From Actinoplanes sp. TBRC 11911 (GTDB lineage: Bacteria > Actinomycetota > Actinomycetes > Mycobacteriales > Micromonosporaceae), in NCBI RefSeq assembly GCF_012933445.1, contig NZ_JABBNC010000027.1, forward strand, positions 62,001 through 126,000: a stretch of 64,000 bases of DNA, written 5' to 3'. Below are positions 1-10,187 of the stretch, in pieces. How positions within the stretch are numbered: position 1 is the first letter of the stretch; each line of letters begins with the position of its first letter. Below the pieces are notes generated by a model, which worked only from the letters and a program-made list of their open reading frames with translations, was not told where the DNA came from and searched no databases. The position numbers were made by a program, and so were the translations under genes.

Positions 1-3000
1 CGCTAAGCCCCCGAGGGTCGGCGATGGAGACCTTTGTGCTCAGTTCAGAGAACCATTGGCCGCTGAGCTGGAAGCGGCGTACGTCGAACCCGGACCGGCG
101 AAGCACGTTCCCGACCGGATCCACCGAGTAGTGCGTGCGCACGCCGACGGTCGCCCGCTGCCGCGCGCCAGCGAGCCCGTCGGCTTCCGGCGGCTCGACG
201 TAGTCCCGGGTGTCGATCGGCCACCCGTTGGGCGCGGGTAGCGCGGGCGGGCGCGGCAACGGCCGCGGGCGCTGGCTAGCCGGCCGGGGCACCGGCTCCA
301 CTTCACGGAAATCCTGTGGTTCCTCGGTCAGCCGACCCGGCCGGTCAGGTCCCACGGCCCAGAACGCCTCTACCCCGAAATTACGCGGTGGGTTCAGTTG
401 CTGGTCGCGGCTCTCCTGCTGGAATCGTTCCGTGGTGTCATTGAACAGCGACACCGCATTCGACTGGTCGAGGGGCGCCCCCGCAATCGTGGGCTCGATG
501 AACGAAAAACGCCCTATCTCGCTGATGACCAGCCAGCCGGTCGGCGAGTTCAGCTCGTTCGGCCTATATCGGTGGGCAGCGACCGTCTGGCCGTCCGGTG
601 CGGCCGGCTGGACGAACCACAGGCCCCGGTCCATGGCGAGCTCGATGTAGATCTCTTCAGTCGCTCGGATCTGGTTGGTGCCGGTCAGCACCACAAAGCC
701 TCGGATGCGCTGCGGATTGGAGACAAGGTCGTTCAGCATCGTCTCGACCTCCGCGGGCCGCGCTTGCAGCACGTCCACCACGACTACGTCGACACGTACA
801 CCCGCGTCGGTGGAGTGGTAGACGGACACGGGTGGGGGCGGCACGTCCAGCGCCGGCGGATTCGGCAGCGAGCGCCCGCGCATGGCCAGAGGTTCCCTGG
901 TCGCCGACGGTTCCGGCATCGACCGGTTCTGCTGGACCGGGGCCAGGGGTTCGAGACGCTCGTCTTCCTCGGTGCTGGCCTCAGGGTCCATCTCGCGACC
1001 GGCACGGGCCCTTCGGAAGGTCCTCTCCCCGCTGCGGAGCAGCTCTGTCGTCGCGCCGGCCCGCAGCCTCACCGCGAGTCCGATGGCGCGGACCGTTTCC
1101 TCTGGCACGTCAAAACCTGCGAATCCTGCCGCCGCGGAGGCGATGGACGCGTCGAGGTGGCGATCGACTACCTCGGAGGCCACCCCCGAACCGTCGTCCT
1201 GGAGGAACTGCCAGACCCGTCGGGCGAGATACGCCCGCTCGCCGACATGGTCAGGGAGCGACCTCGCATCCCCGTCAGCGGCCGGTGCCCGCAGCTGGGC
1301 CGGGGGTTCAGTGGCTCGCCTGGCAAGGATCCGCGGCGGCAGTCCGGTCACCGATGCCAACGCCAGTTGGTCGGACATCGTCGGCGAGGACGCGGAGCGC
1401 GTTCCGGCCATGAGCGAATCAAATGGCCTCTCAGTGCCCACCGAACCTGCGGCGCGGTAGGTATCAGCGGTCGCGGAGCCACCAGAGCGGCGAGGCCGCC
1501 ATCCGCCTCGTTCCAGCCACACGAACACCTGACGTCTCGCTTCAGCGGTCGCAGTTGACGGTGACCCTGGGGCGGACGACTCGCCTGCGCCCCTAGAGAC
1601 GAGACTAATTGCGATGTCGGCCATGTCCAATTCGACCTGTTCAAATAGCGGCTGCAAAAGTGGTATGAGCGCAGCTGATGTCGTCTCGGCCCGCGAAAAA
1701 CCGCTTTCCATCGCTCCGCCCCACCAAAATCTTCTGCCGTTGCCACCCCCCTCGATATTCACAACCAGCAGCGCCCCGTCATATTGAGGCTCGTCGCCTT
1801 CAATGGCGAGCTTTGTTTCTATAGCTGTCCGTGTGATCATCTGCGCGAGAGAATCCAGTGAGCTGTTCTGGCCACCGTCAATCTCGTTTTTATCGGACAG
1901 ATCGAATCGCGCCAGGACTTCGTTGAAGCGCATTTTGGGGGTGGCCGGTCCAGGAGGAATCAAAAATTGGAAGTCGAAGTCGGCTGATCGATAGACCGGG
2001 CTTCGTGGAGTGGCCACATGATCGTTGCTTGGCACCTCGAAGTGTTCGGCAGAGAGAGCGTGCGATGGGAGTCCCCGGCTTTGCCGGTCTTCCTCATAGA
2101 TGCCAGCGGCCAGCCATCCAAGTTGAACAAAGAGTTCGGCACCCTGGGTCATGGTGCTGCCTCTAGGGTTGGAACCGGCTGCGCGGGCCTCTAGCGGTAT
2201 CAACTTAGGGTCGGCGTTCCCGCTGTTATCGTCGAACAAGAGCTCGGTGTGCACGTTCAACGCATCAGCCTGGCTGATCGGGGGTCCACCGATAAGGAAG
2301 ATACTGTCCAGGTAATCCCTTACATTGTATTCGGTAGAGTGGAAGAGTTTCTTGCCGAGCATCGACTCATGGAACAGAGGGTATCGAACCGAATATGCCT
2401 GGGTGAGGCGCTGGATGATCGCCTCTGCATTCTGGTTCAGGTATCGACCGACTGGCTCAGGAAGCGCCTTCCTTAGCCGGTGAGGAGCAACACGAGAAAT
2501 GAGGCCAGCATCATCTTTCCCAGACGCGCCGGAAGACCTCTTGACCACTCCGGTGAATTGGACGTACGCGAGCGCCAGGTAATCTCCGACATACTCGGCC
2601 TCATCGACAGTTGCGTCACGCGTTGCATCACGGAATCGATGTATCTCATCCGCCGCGAATGAGAGCCCATCATGGAGATTATTTCGGGCGGTCGCCCAAT
2701 AGGTCAGCTGCTGCACCGCCTGCATATACCTTCGGATACCACCCCGACCCATCGGTATTCCCATAGTAAAATGCATTTGCACGTATCCGGAGCCCCTATC
2801 CAGAACATTGAAGTCGCGGGCAGCCGGTGCTACCAGAAATTTGTCGCCGAAAAGCTGCCCAAGGGTTCTGCTCTGTCCCGTGGACAACCGCTTCAGCTGA
2901 TCGCTGAATTCGAATACGGCCTGCAACATGGCCGGTATGGGTACACGTCCGCTGTCTCCCTGCACAAGCTGAGCGACTGAAGTCTTCAATTCCAGCTTGG

Positions 3001-6000
3001 CGAAACCCGAACCCCTATCGACCACGACGTCGAAGAAAGGGTTTCGAATGACCGGAGCCCCGGAGGGAAAATCGTCCGGAATACCTCTTAGCTCATACCT
3101 GTGGAACTCGCTTTCGAAACCACCGCCAGCCGCCCGCCTTTCGTCGAGTTCTCCCGGCATGACGGCTATCCCGCCGAGCGGGTCGCTGATCGTATCGTCT
3201 AGCGGAAGGAATAGCAGATCCGCAACCTCGTCAGGTATTCTGGCAGCTTCTCCGGCCTGCCCATCGAGGAACAAAACGCCAGTACGATGATGCACGACAT
3301 TAAAGGCATGCGAAAATTGGCCTGATCCCGCTGTGGTCGCTCGTACCGGCCGAACAAGGAGGATGGCACGCGAGCCAACCGGTGCGTCTTGCATTACCGC
3401 GGTCACGGCTTCCTGCCCAGCCCGGAAGATCCGTGAGCCGGAATCACCCAGATTGAGTTGCTGGCGCTGATACTCGACGACGTCCGACTCAGGCAGGGCA
3501 CTATCCGCCGCCGGCGCCTGCCAGACGGACCTTCCCCCATCCAGCAAATTCATATCTGTAACGATCGCCGCCAACACGCAGTTCGTCGTCGATCGGTCCG
3601 GATTGACTGCGGGTAGCCAGGGATACTCCGCACGCACCACCGAAGTTGACGTGAGTTCACGCGTCTGCCCGGGTGCTCCCGCGGCGGCAAACGGCATCAT
3701 GTGTCCGTCGGAGTCTGTGTCATGCGCCGACGAGCGCAGATGCAACATTGGCTTGCGCAGCTTTCGTCGAGCCCTCGGGACCGGTCGTGTCGTCAAATCG
3801 GTGACACGACGCAGCGCCGGCAGTTCGATCTTCGGGACTTCCTCGGGGCGTCGCTGAATGTCAGTATCGAAGACCACGTCCGGGTGAGGCATCAGAATGA
3901 ACTTGATGGCGCGCCAGCGGCTCGACCGCTCTGCGATGTGGGTCTCCTCGGGATGAAACTTCATCTCCCTCAGCAAATTGATTTTGCGATCGCGCGTCGC
4001 CCTATTCTTCAGGTAGTAACCCGTATCCAGAGAGAGGCGCGCGGCCTCGGACGCGACCTCGGTCGCGTATGCGCCAAACCGGATCACAAACCGTGACGAG
4101 TTGCCGACCACCTTTCGCACCAGCCGTACTACGAAGCGCGACGAATTGCCGGTTACCCGTCGCAGCCGCGCCATCATGGAGCGGGACAGCCGATCGACCC
4201 TCGGCGTGAGCGCTGCAACTTCCGACCACCATGTCTTCCCGCTCGTCTCGGCCGGGCGCGTCGACGTGATGACGGACTCGTGCGGAAGCTGGGTCTCCCA
4301 GATCGCCCAATCCCCCGGAATCCGTCCACGGTCGAGGGTGATCGGCGCCGGCGCGCTTGGCGGGGCCACACTTCTCGGATCGAGTCCTCCCGGCTGACGC
4401 GGTGGGGACAGCTGAGCATCATCGATGCCATGCGGCGAGCCGGCGACGAGGCTCGGGTCTACCAGAGCCTCCACCGTTCGGCCGTCACCGCGGCGGTCCG
4501 TGGCATCGGGCACGCTCGCAGGCCGCCCATTCAGGACGGACAAGGAAATAGGCCGGCCATCTCCGTCGAACGCCAGCAGTTGCGTTCCGACCGCGCTCAG
4601 GTCGGCCGCTCGCGCATCGCGCGGCCCGGCCACGTCACGAAACATCCCGCTGTGCTGCGAGTCCACCCATCGCGGCTTGACTTCGCCTGTACGGCCGTCG
4701 CCCACCAACCCGTACACATGGCTGGTCCCGTTCGGGCGGCGCGTGTGCACCAGCACCATCCCGCCCGGATTCCTCCCGACAAATTCAAACACCCTGCTGG
4801 GCACGACATCGTGCGCCGACGAGAACTCGCCACCTAGCGCCATCTCTAGATCGGCGACCGTCGGCGTAACGGTCACGCTGTCGTCGAGCGCCCTGCTCCC
4901 GTTCCCGAGCCGCCCGTACAGTGCTGTGAATGCCCCCAGCGCCCGCGGCAGGCAATCCACTGGGCTGGTCGTCGCGGCATCCTTAGAACTGACCTCGACC
5001 TCGGAAACCCACGTCTCGAGCCGGTCCATCGAAACGGCGGCGGCCTGGTCGCGGAGCACTCGAAGGGTCGCCTGCCGCAATGCGGACACACCTCGTGGCG
5101 ACACATGGGTACTGAAAGCGGCCCCTACCACGGTGGAATCGACAGCGGACGCCGCATCCCGTATGGCGGCGGCGGAAGATCCCTGGCTCTCGACGGCCGG
5201 TGAGAGGTCGGTCGCTGCCGGAACCACCGACGGATCCGCAGGCGGTGCCGGTACGTTGCTGATCGGTGTGGTGGTGGCTGCCGGTGCGGGTGTCCCCGCG
5301 GGGATATCCGTGCGCGTAAGGCCCGCGACCGGTGCATCGGGGGGGCCCGAACGCGCCATCTGAGGTGCCGAGGAGGCGGCGTCCACCAATCCCGGCTCCG
5401 CCGCTTCAGGCACCGTGCCGATGGAAATTTCGGCCGGTCCATCCGCCGCGGCATCGGTGTTCGCGGGTGATGTGACGATTACCGGCGTGCCGCTGTTCGT
5501 GACCGGAACGGTGTTGGTCGCCGGGCCAGCCTGTGCGGCGATACCGACGGTTGTAGCCGATGCGCCGTTCCCGGTTGTGGCTGGGTTGGTGACCGGACCA
5601 GCATCTCCAACCGACCCGGTAGGCGTGGCCGAGACATTTATGGCCGCACCACCGTCGAGGGTGGCGCTGTTCCCTGCTCTGCCGAGGTCGTGACTGACCG
5701 GTCCGAAAGCCGAGGTATCTGGCGGGGTTTCAGTGGCCGTCGAGCTGCCCGCAGCCCACGTGCCGATCGACGCGTTACCGTCTGGCCTATCTGTGGTCGC
5801 GCCAGTCCCCGAGTACAAAGAATCCAGACCAGTAGTTGACGATTCGCCGACCGGGGTCGGTCCTCCGATGTCGACCGATTCGCCCCCGGCCGGACCGGCT
5901 GGTGCGGAAGGCCCGGGTCCAATGCTGGATCTGGACGGTATCGGGCTCTCGTAGTGCGGCGGCGCGTTCAGCCCAGGCGAAACGCCGAACGAGGCGGGCT

Positions 6001-7090
6001 CGTCATAGGGCGGTGGCTTTTCGTATGGGGGTGGGGGTGTGTGGTCTGTCTTGGTGGGCGAGTGCTGGTCTGTCGAGGAGTGCTCGTCGTGTTTGTTGGT
6101 GGGTGAGTCGTGTGGCTGGGTGAGGTGGTTGAGGGAGGTACCGATGCTCGTTCCGGTGAAGGTCGCCAGCCCGGAGACTCCACCGGATACCGCGGTCATC
6201 GCTACACCGATCCCGGTGATCTGCTGATGCTTCATCCCGTTGTACGAGGTCTCCCCCGCGGTCTCGTGCACACCTTCCTCGCCGACATGCCCCACACCAT
6301 GACCCAGCGTGCGAGCAACACTGTGTCCGCCACCGGCGTGACCTGCACCCCCACCCGCCGTCGTGACCAGCTTGTCCACCACCGCCTCGCCGGAACGGGA
6401 TGCGGCACCGGTGAAAACCTTGGCCAGCGAGCCACCGACCACACCGCCGGCCCCACCCAGAAACAACCCGACCATGCCGGTCCACGCCCCGACCCCGGCC
6501 GCCTCCCGGGTGAAGTTGACGTTCCAGCCATGCGTGTCGGACATGATGCTCAACTGCGCGATCACATCCATCAGCACCTGCAAACCGATACCGACGACCT
6601 GACTGGCGACCACCGCAACGATCAACTGGGCAAGCCACTCCGCGATCACGAACCGGCCGATCACCAGCCGCGCCGCGATCTCACTCATGATCCCCGGATA
6701 AAACCAGGCGATCGCCAGCGCCACCGCCAACTCGACCATCAACTCGATAACGGTCAGCACCACCATAATCTGCGTGTATTCCACCTGATTCGCGGTGTCA
6801 TCCAACCCGTTACCCATACGCCGCACATACTTCGACGCAACCGCAAGGAACCCATCGTCCGACACATAATCCTTCATCGTGTCGACAAAGGCCCGCTCGG
6901 ACTCACCCATCACCCCCTCACGAATCCGATTAATCCCCGCAACCAACATCGGAATGACCTCGTCGACACCATCAGCAGCATCACCATGCGCCGCCGCAAT
7001 CACACGCAGCAAATCCGGATCCGTACCCGGCAACTCTTCCCCGGTAAGCCACTTCAAAAACTCCGCGACCCCGTTCGACACCTCGATCAC
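1..7090 (-). CDS. Giant type VII-associated polymorphic toxin-like protein, partial (3' end outside window)
   Basis: The frame is open from the start to position 1, giving at least 2363 residues with no stop. I chose GTG 7090 (reading VIEVSNGVAEFLKWL) because it fits the start of WXG100-like N-terminal modules; ATG 7147 would add an unlikely Cys/Gly/Trp-rich leader. Residues about 1-220 are helical with hydrophobic stretches, like the CpnT-type N-terminal domain. A Pro/Ser/Thr/Ala-rich linker of roughly 400 residues follows. Two papain-fold domains come next: Cys713-His791-Asp810 (VDC, SHVYG, WVDSQ) and Cys1171-His1261-Asp1276 (TNCV, SHAFN, FLDGQ), both resembling toxin glutamine deamidase (Tox-PL) domains. 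The remaining 1000 or so residues match nothing I know. It is the last gene of the type VII operon in the window. Export and toxin activity are inferred from family and context. Confidence 0.85.
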   Translation of the reverse strand, partial: MIEVSNGVAEFLKWLTGEELPGTDPDLLRVIAAAHGDAADGVDEVIPMLVAGINRIREGVMGESERAFVDTMKDYVSDDGFLAVASKYVRRMGNGLDDTANQVEYTQIMVVLTVIELMVELAVALAIAWFYPGIMSEIAARLVIGRFVIAEWLAQLIVAVVASQVVGIGLQVLMDVIAQLSIMSDTHGWNVNFTREAAGVGAWTGMVGLFLGGAGGVVGGSLAKVFTGAASRSGEAVVDKLVTTAGGGAGHAGGGHSVARTLGHGVGHVGEEGVHETAGETSYNGMKHQQITGIGVAMTAVSGGVSGLATFTGTSIGTSLNHLTQPHDSPTNKHDEHSSTDQHSPTKTDHTPPPPYEKPPPYDEPASFGVSPGLNAPPHYESPIPSRSSIGPGPSAPAGPAGGESVDIGGPTPVGESSTTGLDSLYSGTGATTDRPDGNASIGTWAAGSSTATETPPDTSAFGPVSHDLGRAGNSATLDGGAAINVSATPTGSVGDAGPVTNPATTGNGASATTVGIAAQAGPATNTVPVTNSGTPVIVTSPANTDAAADGPAEISIGTVPEAAEPGLVDAASSAPQMARSGPPDAPVAGLTRTDIPAGTPAPAATTTPISNVPAPPADPSVVPAATDLSPAVESQGSSAAAIRDAASAVDSTVVGAAFSTHVSPRGVSALRQATLRVLRDQAAAVSMDRLETWVSEVEVSSKDAATTSPVDCLPRALGAFTALYGRLGNGSRALDDSVTVTPTVADLEMALGGEFSSAHDVVPSRVFEFVGRNPGGMVLVHTRRPNGTSHVYGLVGDGRTGEVKPRWVDSQHSGMFRDVAGPRDARAADLSAVGTQLLAFDGDGRPISLSVLNGRPASVPDATDRRGDGRTVEALVDPSLVAGSPHGIDDAQLSPPRQPGGLDPRSVAPPSAPAPITLDRGRIPGDWAIWETQLPHESVITSTRPAETSGKTWWSEVAALTPRVDRLSRSMMARLRRVTGNSSRFVVRLVRKVVGNSSRFVIRFGAYATEVASEAARLSLDTGYYLKNRATRDRKINLLREMKFHPEETHIAERSSRWRAIKFILMPHPDVVFDTDIQRRPEEVPKIELPALRRVTDLTTRPVPRARRKLRKPMLHLRSSAHDTDSDGHMMPFAAAGAPGQTRELTSTSVVRAEYPWLPAVNPDRSTTNCVLAAIVTDMNLLDGGRSVWQAPAADSALPESDVVEYQRQQLNLGDSGSRIFRAGQEAVTAVMQDAPVGSRAILLVRPVRATTAGSGQFSHAFNVVHHRTGVLFLDGQAGEAARIPDEVADLLFLPLDDTISDPLGGIAVMPGELDERRAAGGGFESEFHRYELRGIPDDFPSGAPVIRNPFFDVVVDRGSGFAKLELKTSVAQLVQGDSGRVPIPAMLQAVFEFSDQLKRLSTGQSRTLGQLFGDKFLVAPAARDFNVLDRGSGYVQMHFTMGIPMGRGGIRRYMQAVQQLTYWATARNNLHDGLSFAADEIHRFRDATRDATVDEAEYVGDYLALAYVQFTGVVKRSSGASGKDDAGLISRVAPHRLRKALPEPVGRYLNQNAEAIIQRLTQAYSVRYPLFHESMLGKKLFHSTEYNVRDYLDSIFLIGGPPISQADALNVHTELLFDDNSGNADPKLIPLEARAAGSNPRGSTMTQGAELFVQLGWLAAGIYEEDRQSRGLPSHALSAEHFEVPSNDHVATPRSPVYRSADFDFQFLIPPGPATPKMRFNEVLARFDLSDKNEIDGGQNSSLDSLAQMITRTAIETKLAIEGDEPQYDGALLVVNIEGGGNGRRFWWGGAMESGFSRAETTSAALIPLLQPLFEQVELDMADIAISLVSRGAGESSAPGSPSTATAEARRQVFVWLERGGWRPRRSGGSATADTYRAAGSVGTERPFDSLMAGTRSASSPTMSDQLALASVTGLPPRILARRATEPPAQLRAPAADGDARSLPDHVGERAYLARRVWQFLQDDGSGVASEVVDRHLDASIASAAAGFAGFDVPEETVRAIGLAVRLRAGATTELLRSGERTFRRARAGREMDPEASTEEDERLEPLAPVQQNRSMPEPSATREPLAMRGRSLPNPPALDVPPPPVSVYHSTDAGVRVDVVVVDVLQARPAEVETMLNDLVSNPQRIRGFVVLTGTNQIRATEEIYIELAMDRGLWFVQPAAPDGQTVAAHRYRPNELNSPTGWLVISEIGRFSFIEPTIAGAPLDQSNAVSLFNDTTERFQQESRDQQLNPPRNFGVEAFWAVGPDRPGRLTEEPQDFREVEPVPRPASQRPRPLPRPPALPAPNGWPIDTRDYVEPPEADGLAGARQRATVGVRTHYSVDPVGNVLRRSGFDVRRFQLSGQWFSELSTKVSIADPRGLS

Positions 7091-7167
7091 CGGCGACGCC
7101 CCATCCCCACCCCACCCACCACAGCCACACCAACACTCCCCCGGCATGACCCCACCACTAGCACTAC

Positions 7168-7518
7168 CTAACGATGACCATTCTTGTCACTACCCGCACC
7201 AGCCCTACCCCCCTTACCACCCGCCTCACGAATATTGTCATCCTCAGCATTCTCCAAAAGAGACCGCAAACTATCCACCTTGCTGATGTCACCTTTGGAC
7301 AGGTCGGTGATACCACCCAAAACCTGACCCACCAAATCCCTCATCTGATTCACCGACGCGGTAATCGCCTTGTCGGTGTCGGAACGCTGCTGGCCCAGCG
7401 GGGTATGCATTGCGATGGCCGTCTGATAGGCATTCACGACCCGGTTCATGTGTTGCATGGCGAAGTCGAGTGCACGGCCGTTCAGCAGCTCGGTGTCCGC
7501 TCCGATTTTGTCGCTCAT
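7168..7518 (-). CDS. Small helical WXG100-like accessory protein
   Basis: 116 residues, ATG start with AGGAG just upstream. The first 95 residues are predicted mostly helical and without cysteines; the tail is short and rich in Gly, Lys and Arg. No W-x-G motif is present. It starts 2 bp after the YbaB-like gene and ends about 80 bp before the toxin start, so it is translated within the operon. Size and position suggest an Esx-type partner or chaperone for the toxin, as commonly found before large WXG100-like toxins, but I cannot assign a named family. Confidence 0.75.
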   Translation of the reverse strand: MSDKIGADTELLNGRALDFAMQHMNRVVNAYQTAIAMHTPLGQQRSDTDKAITASVNQMRDLVGQVLGGITDLSKGDISKVDSLRSLLENAEDDNIREAGGKGGRAGAGSDKNGHR

Positions 7519-7520
7519 CG

Positions 7521-7949
7521 CTACTCCTGTTCGCCGTCGGCGGTCGGCTTAGAGCCGGGGAACGGTTCGCTCACGATGCGTACCGCTTCCCGCATCATCT
7601 GGTCGAATCCGCCCGGGTTGTTCAACATACTGAGAATCGGCGCGCGCGCCGGAAGCAACGATTCCAGCATGTTCGCGGCTTCCGCTCGGGCCTTCTCCCG
7701 AGCCGACCTGACGGTGTCGACCAGCAGGTTCGCCAGTTCCGCCGGCGCCATGCTCCGATACGCGTTCGTCGGGAATTTGATCTCGGTGAGGTCACCCCGG
7801 CCGTCCACGGTGACGTTGAGCTCGCGGTTCTTGGAAGTCACGGTCGTGTGCGCCGTCCCGATCGCATTCTCGAAACCAGCTATCGCTTCCTTCTTTTTCT
7901 CGAACTCGGCGTATGCCTGCTCGATCCGGTCGTGCATCGGGCTGGACAT
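7521..7949 (-). CDS. YbaB/EbfC family protein (EspL-like)
   Basis: 142 residues. The pattern of an N-terminal helix, then 'TVTSKNRELNVTVDGRGDL' and 'EIKFP', then C-terminal helices is typical of YbaB/EbfC nucleoid-associated folds. ESX loci carry such proteins (EspL in mycobacteria) as accessory or chaperone-like components. ATG 7949 follows a purine-rich GGGGTAG. It lies 15 bp after the stop of the Gly-rich substrate gene and 2 bp before the next gene, so it is co-transcribed. The role in secretion is inferred from context. Confidence 0.8.
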   Translation of the reverse strand: MSSPMHDRIEQAYAEFEKKKEAIAGFENAIGTAHTTVTSKNRELNVTVDGRGDLTEIKFPTNAYRSMAPAELANLLVDTVRSAREKARAEAANMLESLLPARAPILSMLNNPGGFDQMMREAVRIVSEPFPGSKPTADGEQE

Positions 7950-7964
7950 GTCACTACCCCCCGT

Positions 7965-10145
7965 TCAGTGGCTGCGGCCAGTCTGCCGACCGGTCCCGCG
8001 GGCCGGCCCGTACGGCGAGCTGGAGGCGGGCGACCGCGGGACACGATCTTCGGCCGATCCGTCCGGCTGCTGGTCGCGCCCGATCACCGAGGGCGCGAGG
8101 TCCGGATCGGTACCCCAGACCTCTTCCTCCTCAGCCAGCCAGGTTGTCCGTTCACGGTCCTTGTCCTTGTCCTGACCGCCGACGCCGCCAAGGCCTCCCA
8201 TCGGCGGCATGAACGGCATCCCACCCGCCTCCGCGGTATCACCGTCGGCGCCGAAAAGGCCATCGTCACCCGCTATCCCGGTGTTAGCCGGAGCCGATCC
8301 CAGCGGACCGGTGCGGATCCCGTTGGGCGGCAGAGGGGCATCGATCCCACCGGTGTCGCCAGCGGGCGTGTTACCACCGAAAGCCCCGGCGCTGCCAGCA
8401 CCACCGCCGAGGCCGGTCACGCTGCTGGGTCCGGCGGCGCCGCCGAGGTGTGCGAGCACACCACCGTCCTTGCCGGGACCAAGCGCACCACCGGAACCCG
8501 AGGAGCCACCCAACGAAGGCAACGTGATGCCACTGTCGTCACCGTGCGGCAATCCGCCGATCGCGCTCGGGCCCTGGTCGAAGTCGCCCTCGTCGAGCCC
8601 GCCGGCGACGCCACCAGGTTTCGTGTCATTCGGCTTGCCGGAGCCGGCGATCGGTGGAGGCAGGAAGTCCGGCAGCCCGGCACCGCCCCCACCGGTTCCA
8701 CCGATCCCACCGGAGCCGAGGTTCGGGCCGGAGAACCCGCCTGATGATCCGCCCGGATCCCCCGCGAAATCCGACGTGGTGAAGTCCGGATCTCCGTTGC
8801 CTTGGCCACCGTTGAGACCCCCTCCCCCGCCGGCCGTGGTCACCAGATCGTTGAAGTTAGGGCCGCCCCCGCCAGTGCTGCTTCCACCACCACGGTTGAG
8901 CAAATCGCCGAGGTTGGCGCCATCACCACCGCCACTTCCGCCGCCATGGCTCAGGAGATCACCGAGATCGACCCCGCCACCATCACCGGAGCCGCCGTTG
9001 TCACCGCCGTGCTTGAAGAGACCGGAAAGATCGATCCCACCTCCACCTCCACCTCCGGTGCCAGCACCGCCGACGTTGGGGTCTTGCTTCGGCGGCGGAA
9101 GGGGGACATAGGTCCTGAGGTCGGACATGTTCTGGTAGCTGTGCTCGAAACTTTCCCGCAGTTTCTGCAGTTGCTGAGCCATCTTCTCATGCAACGACGC
9201 GACACCGGTATGGAAATAGTTGTGCATATCCGTGTCCAGCGCGCCGATTGCCGTGCCAGGATCACGGAAATCGTATGATTTCGGTCCGTTGCCGAAATCT
9301 ATGTCGATCCACCAGTTCTTCAAGTCCTGCCAGACGACCTGAGAGCCATCGTCAAACGATTTCCTGTTCCAGCTGGAGGTCTGCGTACCGAGCTCGTCGA
9401 TGGCCCGCTCGATGTCGGCCATCGTCTTGGCGATCATATTGTTCGGCTCGTACTCCGGATGACTCGTGAAGTCCGCCCAGGCCTGCCGGACCTGTTCCCA
9501 GAATTCCTTCGCCGCGTCGCCGTTAGCGTTCAGCATCCGCGCCCATTCATCAGACGTGGCGAGGTCGTCGCGCAACAGCTTCATCTCATTTTGAAGATCG
9601 GTCAGAGCCACTTGGAACGCTTGAGCCGACGATCCCTTGAATCCAGATGCATGGGAGTCGATCTTCGATATCTCGTTCTGCAGCCGCTTGGCCGAGTCTT
9701 CCAGCCACCTCTCGAGGTTGTAGAACGAATTGGCGGCCGTGTAGAACGACTGCGGGTCCAACGGCAGAGGGCTTGGCGGTGTGTTCAGGACAGAATTACT
9801 GTGCCCTTTCCATTCATTTTGGAAGTGGTCGTGTGGTGAGGCGTCACCATCCTTGGTGTACCAGCTGACAGTACCTTTAATGATCCAGTAGGCAATATGG
9901 CTTTGTACACCGTCGTAGTCCTCGGCCGTGCGCCGATAGAGCGTGAATTCATTCTTGTCCTGGGTTCCCATCGGATCGTTTTGAGGATTGCTCCCCTTCG
10001 CCTTGATGTAGTACCCGGCGTTCAGCAGGGTCAGCCAGGATCGATTGACGAACTGGCGACTGTCCATGCTGTCGGCGTTAAGCACGGTCGTGAGACCCTG
10101 CTCCCAGGCAGGAAGGCTATTAGGATCTGAGTTGGGCTGGGACAT
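7965..10145 (-). CDS. Large Gly-rich type VII substrate-like protein
   Basis: 726 residues from ATG 10145, chosen because AGGAGG lies 8-10 nt upstream; an upstream in-frame start (10175) has no such site. The first 360 residues are Trp-rich and helical with a WXG100-like section (residues about 140-240, including 'FKGSSAQAF' and 'SDEWARM'). From about residue 370 comes a low-complexity tail. Its first part has degenerate repeats of about 18-20 residues with the core D-L-x-x-L-x-x-x-G-G (DLSGLFKHGG, DLGDLLSHGG, NLGDLLNRGG, NFNDLVTTAGG). The end is acidic then basic. It resembles large EspA/EspE-like or AAWKG-type proteins next to actinobacterial ESX loci. Likely a secreted structural or effector component; exact family uncertain. 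Confidence 0.8.
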   Translation of the reverse strand: MSQPNSDPNSLPAWEQGLTTVLNADSMDSRQFVNRSWLTLLNAGYYIKAKGSNPQNDPMGTQDKNEFTLYRRTAEDYDGVQSHIAYWIIKGTVSWYTKDGDASPHDHFQNEWKGHSNSVLNTPPSPLPLDPQSFYTAANSFYNLERWLEDSAKRLQNEISKIDSHASGFKGSSAQAFQVALTDLQNEMKLLRDDLATSDEWARMLNANGDAAKEFWEQVRQAWADFTSHPEYEPNNMIAKTMADIERAIDELGTQTSSWNRKSFDDGSQVVWQDLKNWWIDIDFGNGPKSYDFRDPGTAIGALDTDMHNYFHTGVASLHEKMAQQLQKLRESFEHSYQNMSDLRTYVPLPPPKQDPNVGGAGTGGGGGGGIDLSGLFKHGGDNGGSGDGGGVDLGDLLSHGGGSGGGDGANLGDLLNRGGGSSTGGGGPNFNDLVTTAGGGGGLNGGQGNGDPDFTTSDFAGDPGGSSGGFSGPNLGSGGIGGTGGGGAGLPDFLPPPIAGSGKPNDTKPGGVAGGLDEGDFDQGPSAIGGLPHGDDSGITLPSLGGSSGSGGALGPGKDGGVLAHLGGAAGPSSVTGLGGGAGSAGAFGGNTPAGDTGGIDAPLPPNGIRTGPLGSAPANTGIAGDDGLFGADGDTAEAGGMPFMPPMGGLGGVGGQDKDKDRERTTWLAEEEEVWGTDPDLAPSVIGRDQQPDGSAEDRVPRSPASSSPYGPARGTGRQTGRSH

Positions 10146-10187
10146 CGCGGGCCTCCTCACGCACCCAGGGATCATTCAGGAATTGCG

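Noticed and set aside
398..1558. Long plus-strand frames across 0-7 kb, up to 386 codons
   Set aside because: They are shadows of the minus-strand toxin gene, whose frame is open throughout and has domain motifs.
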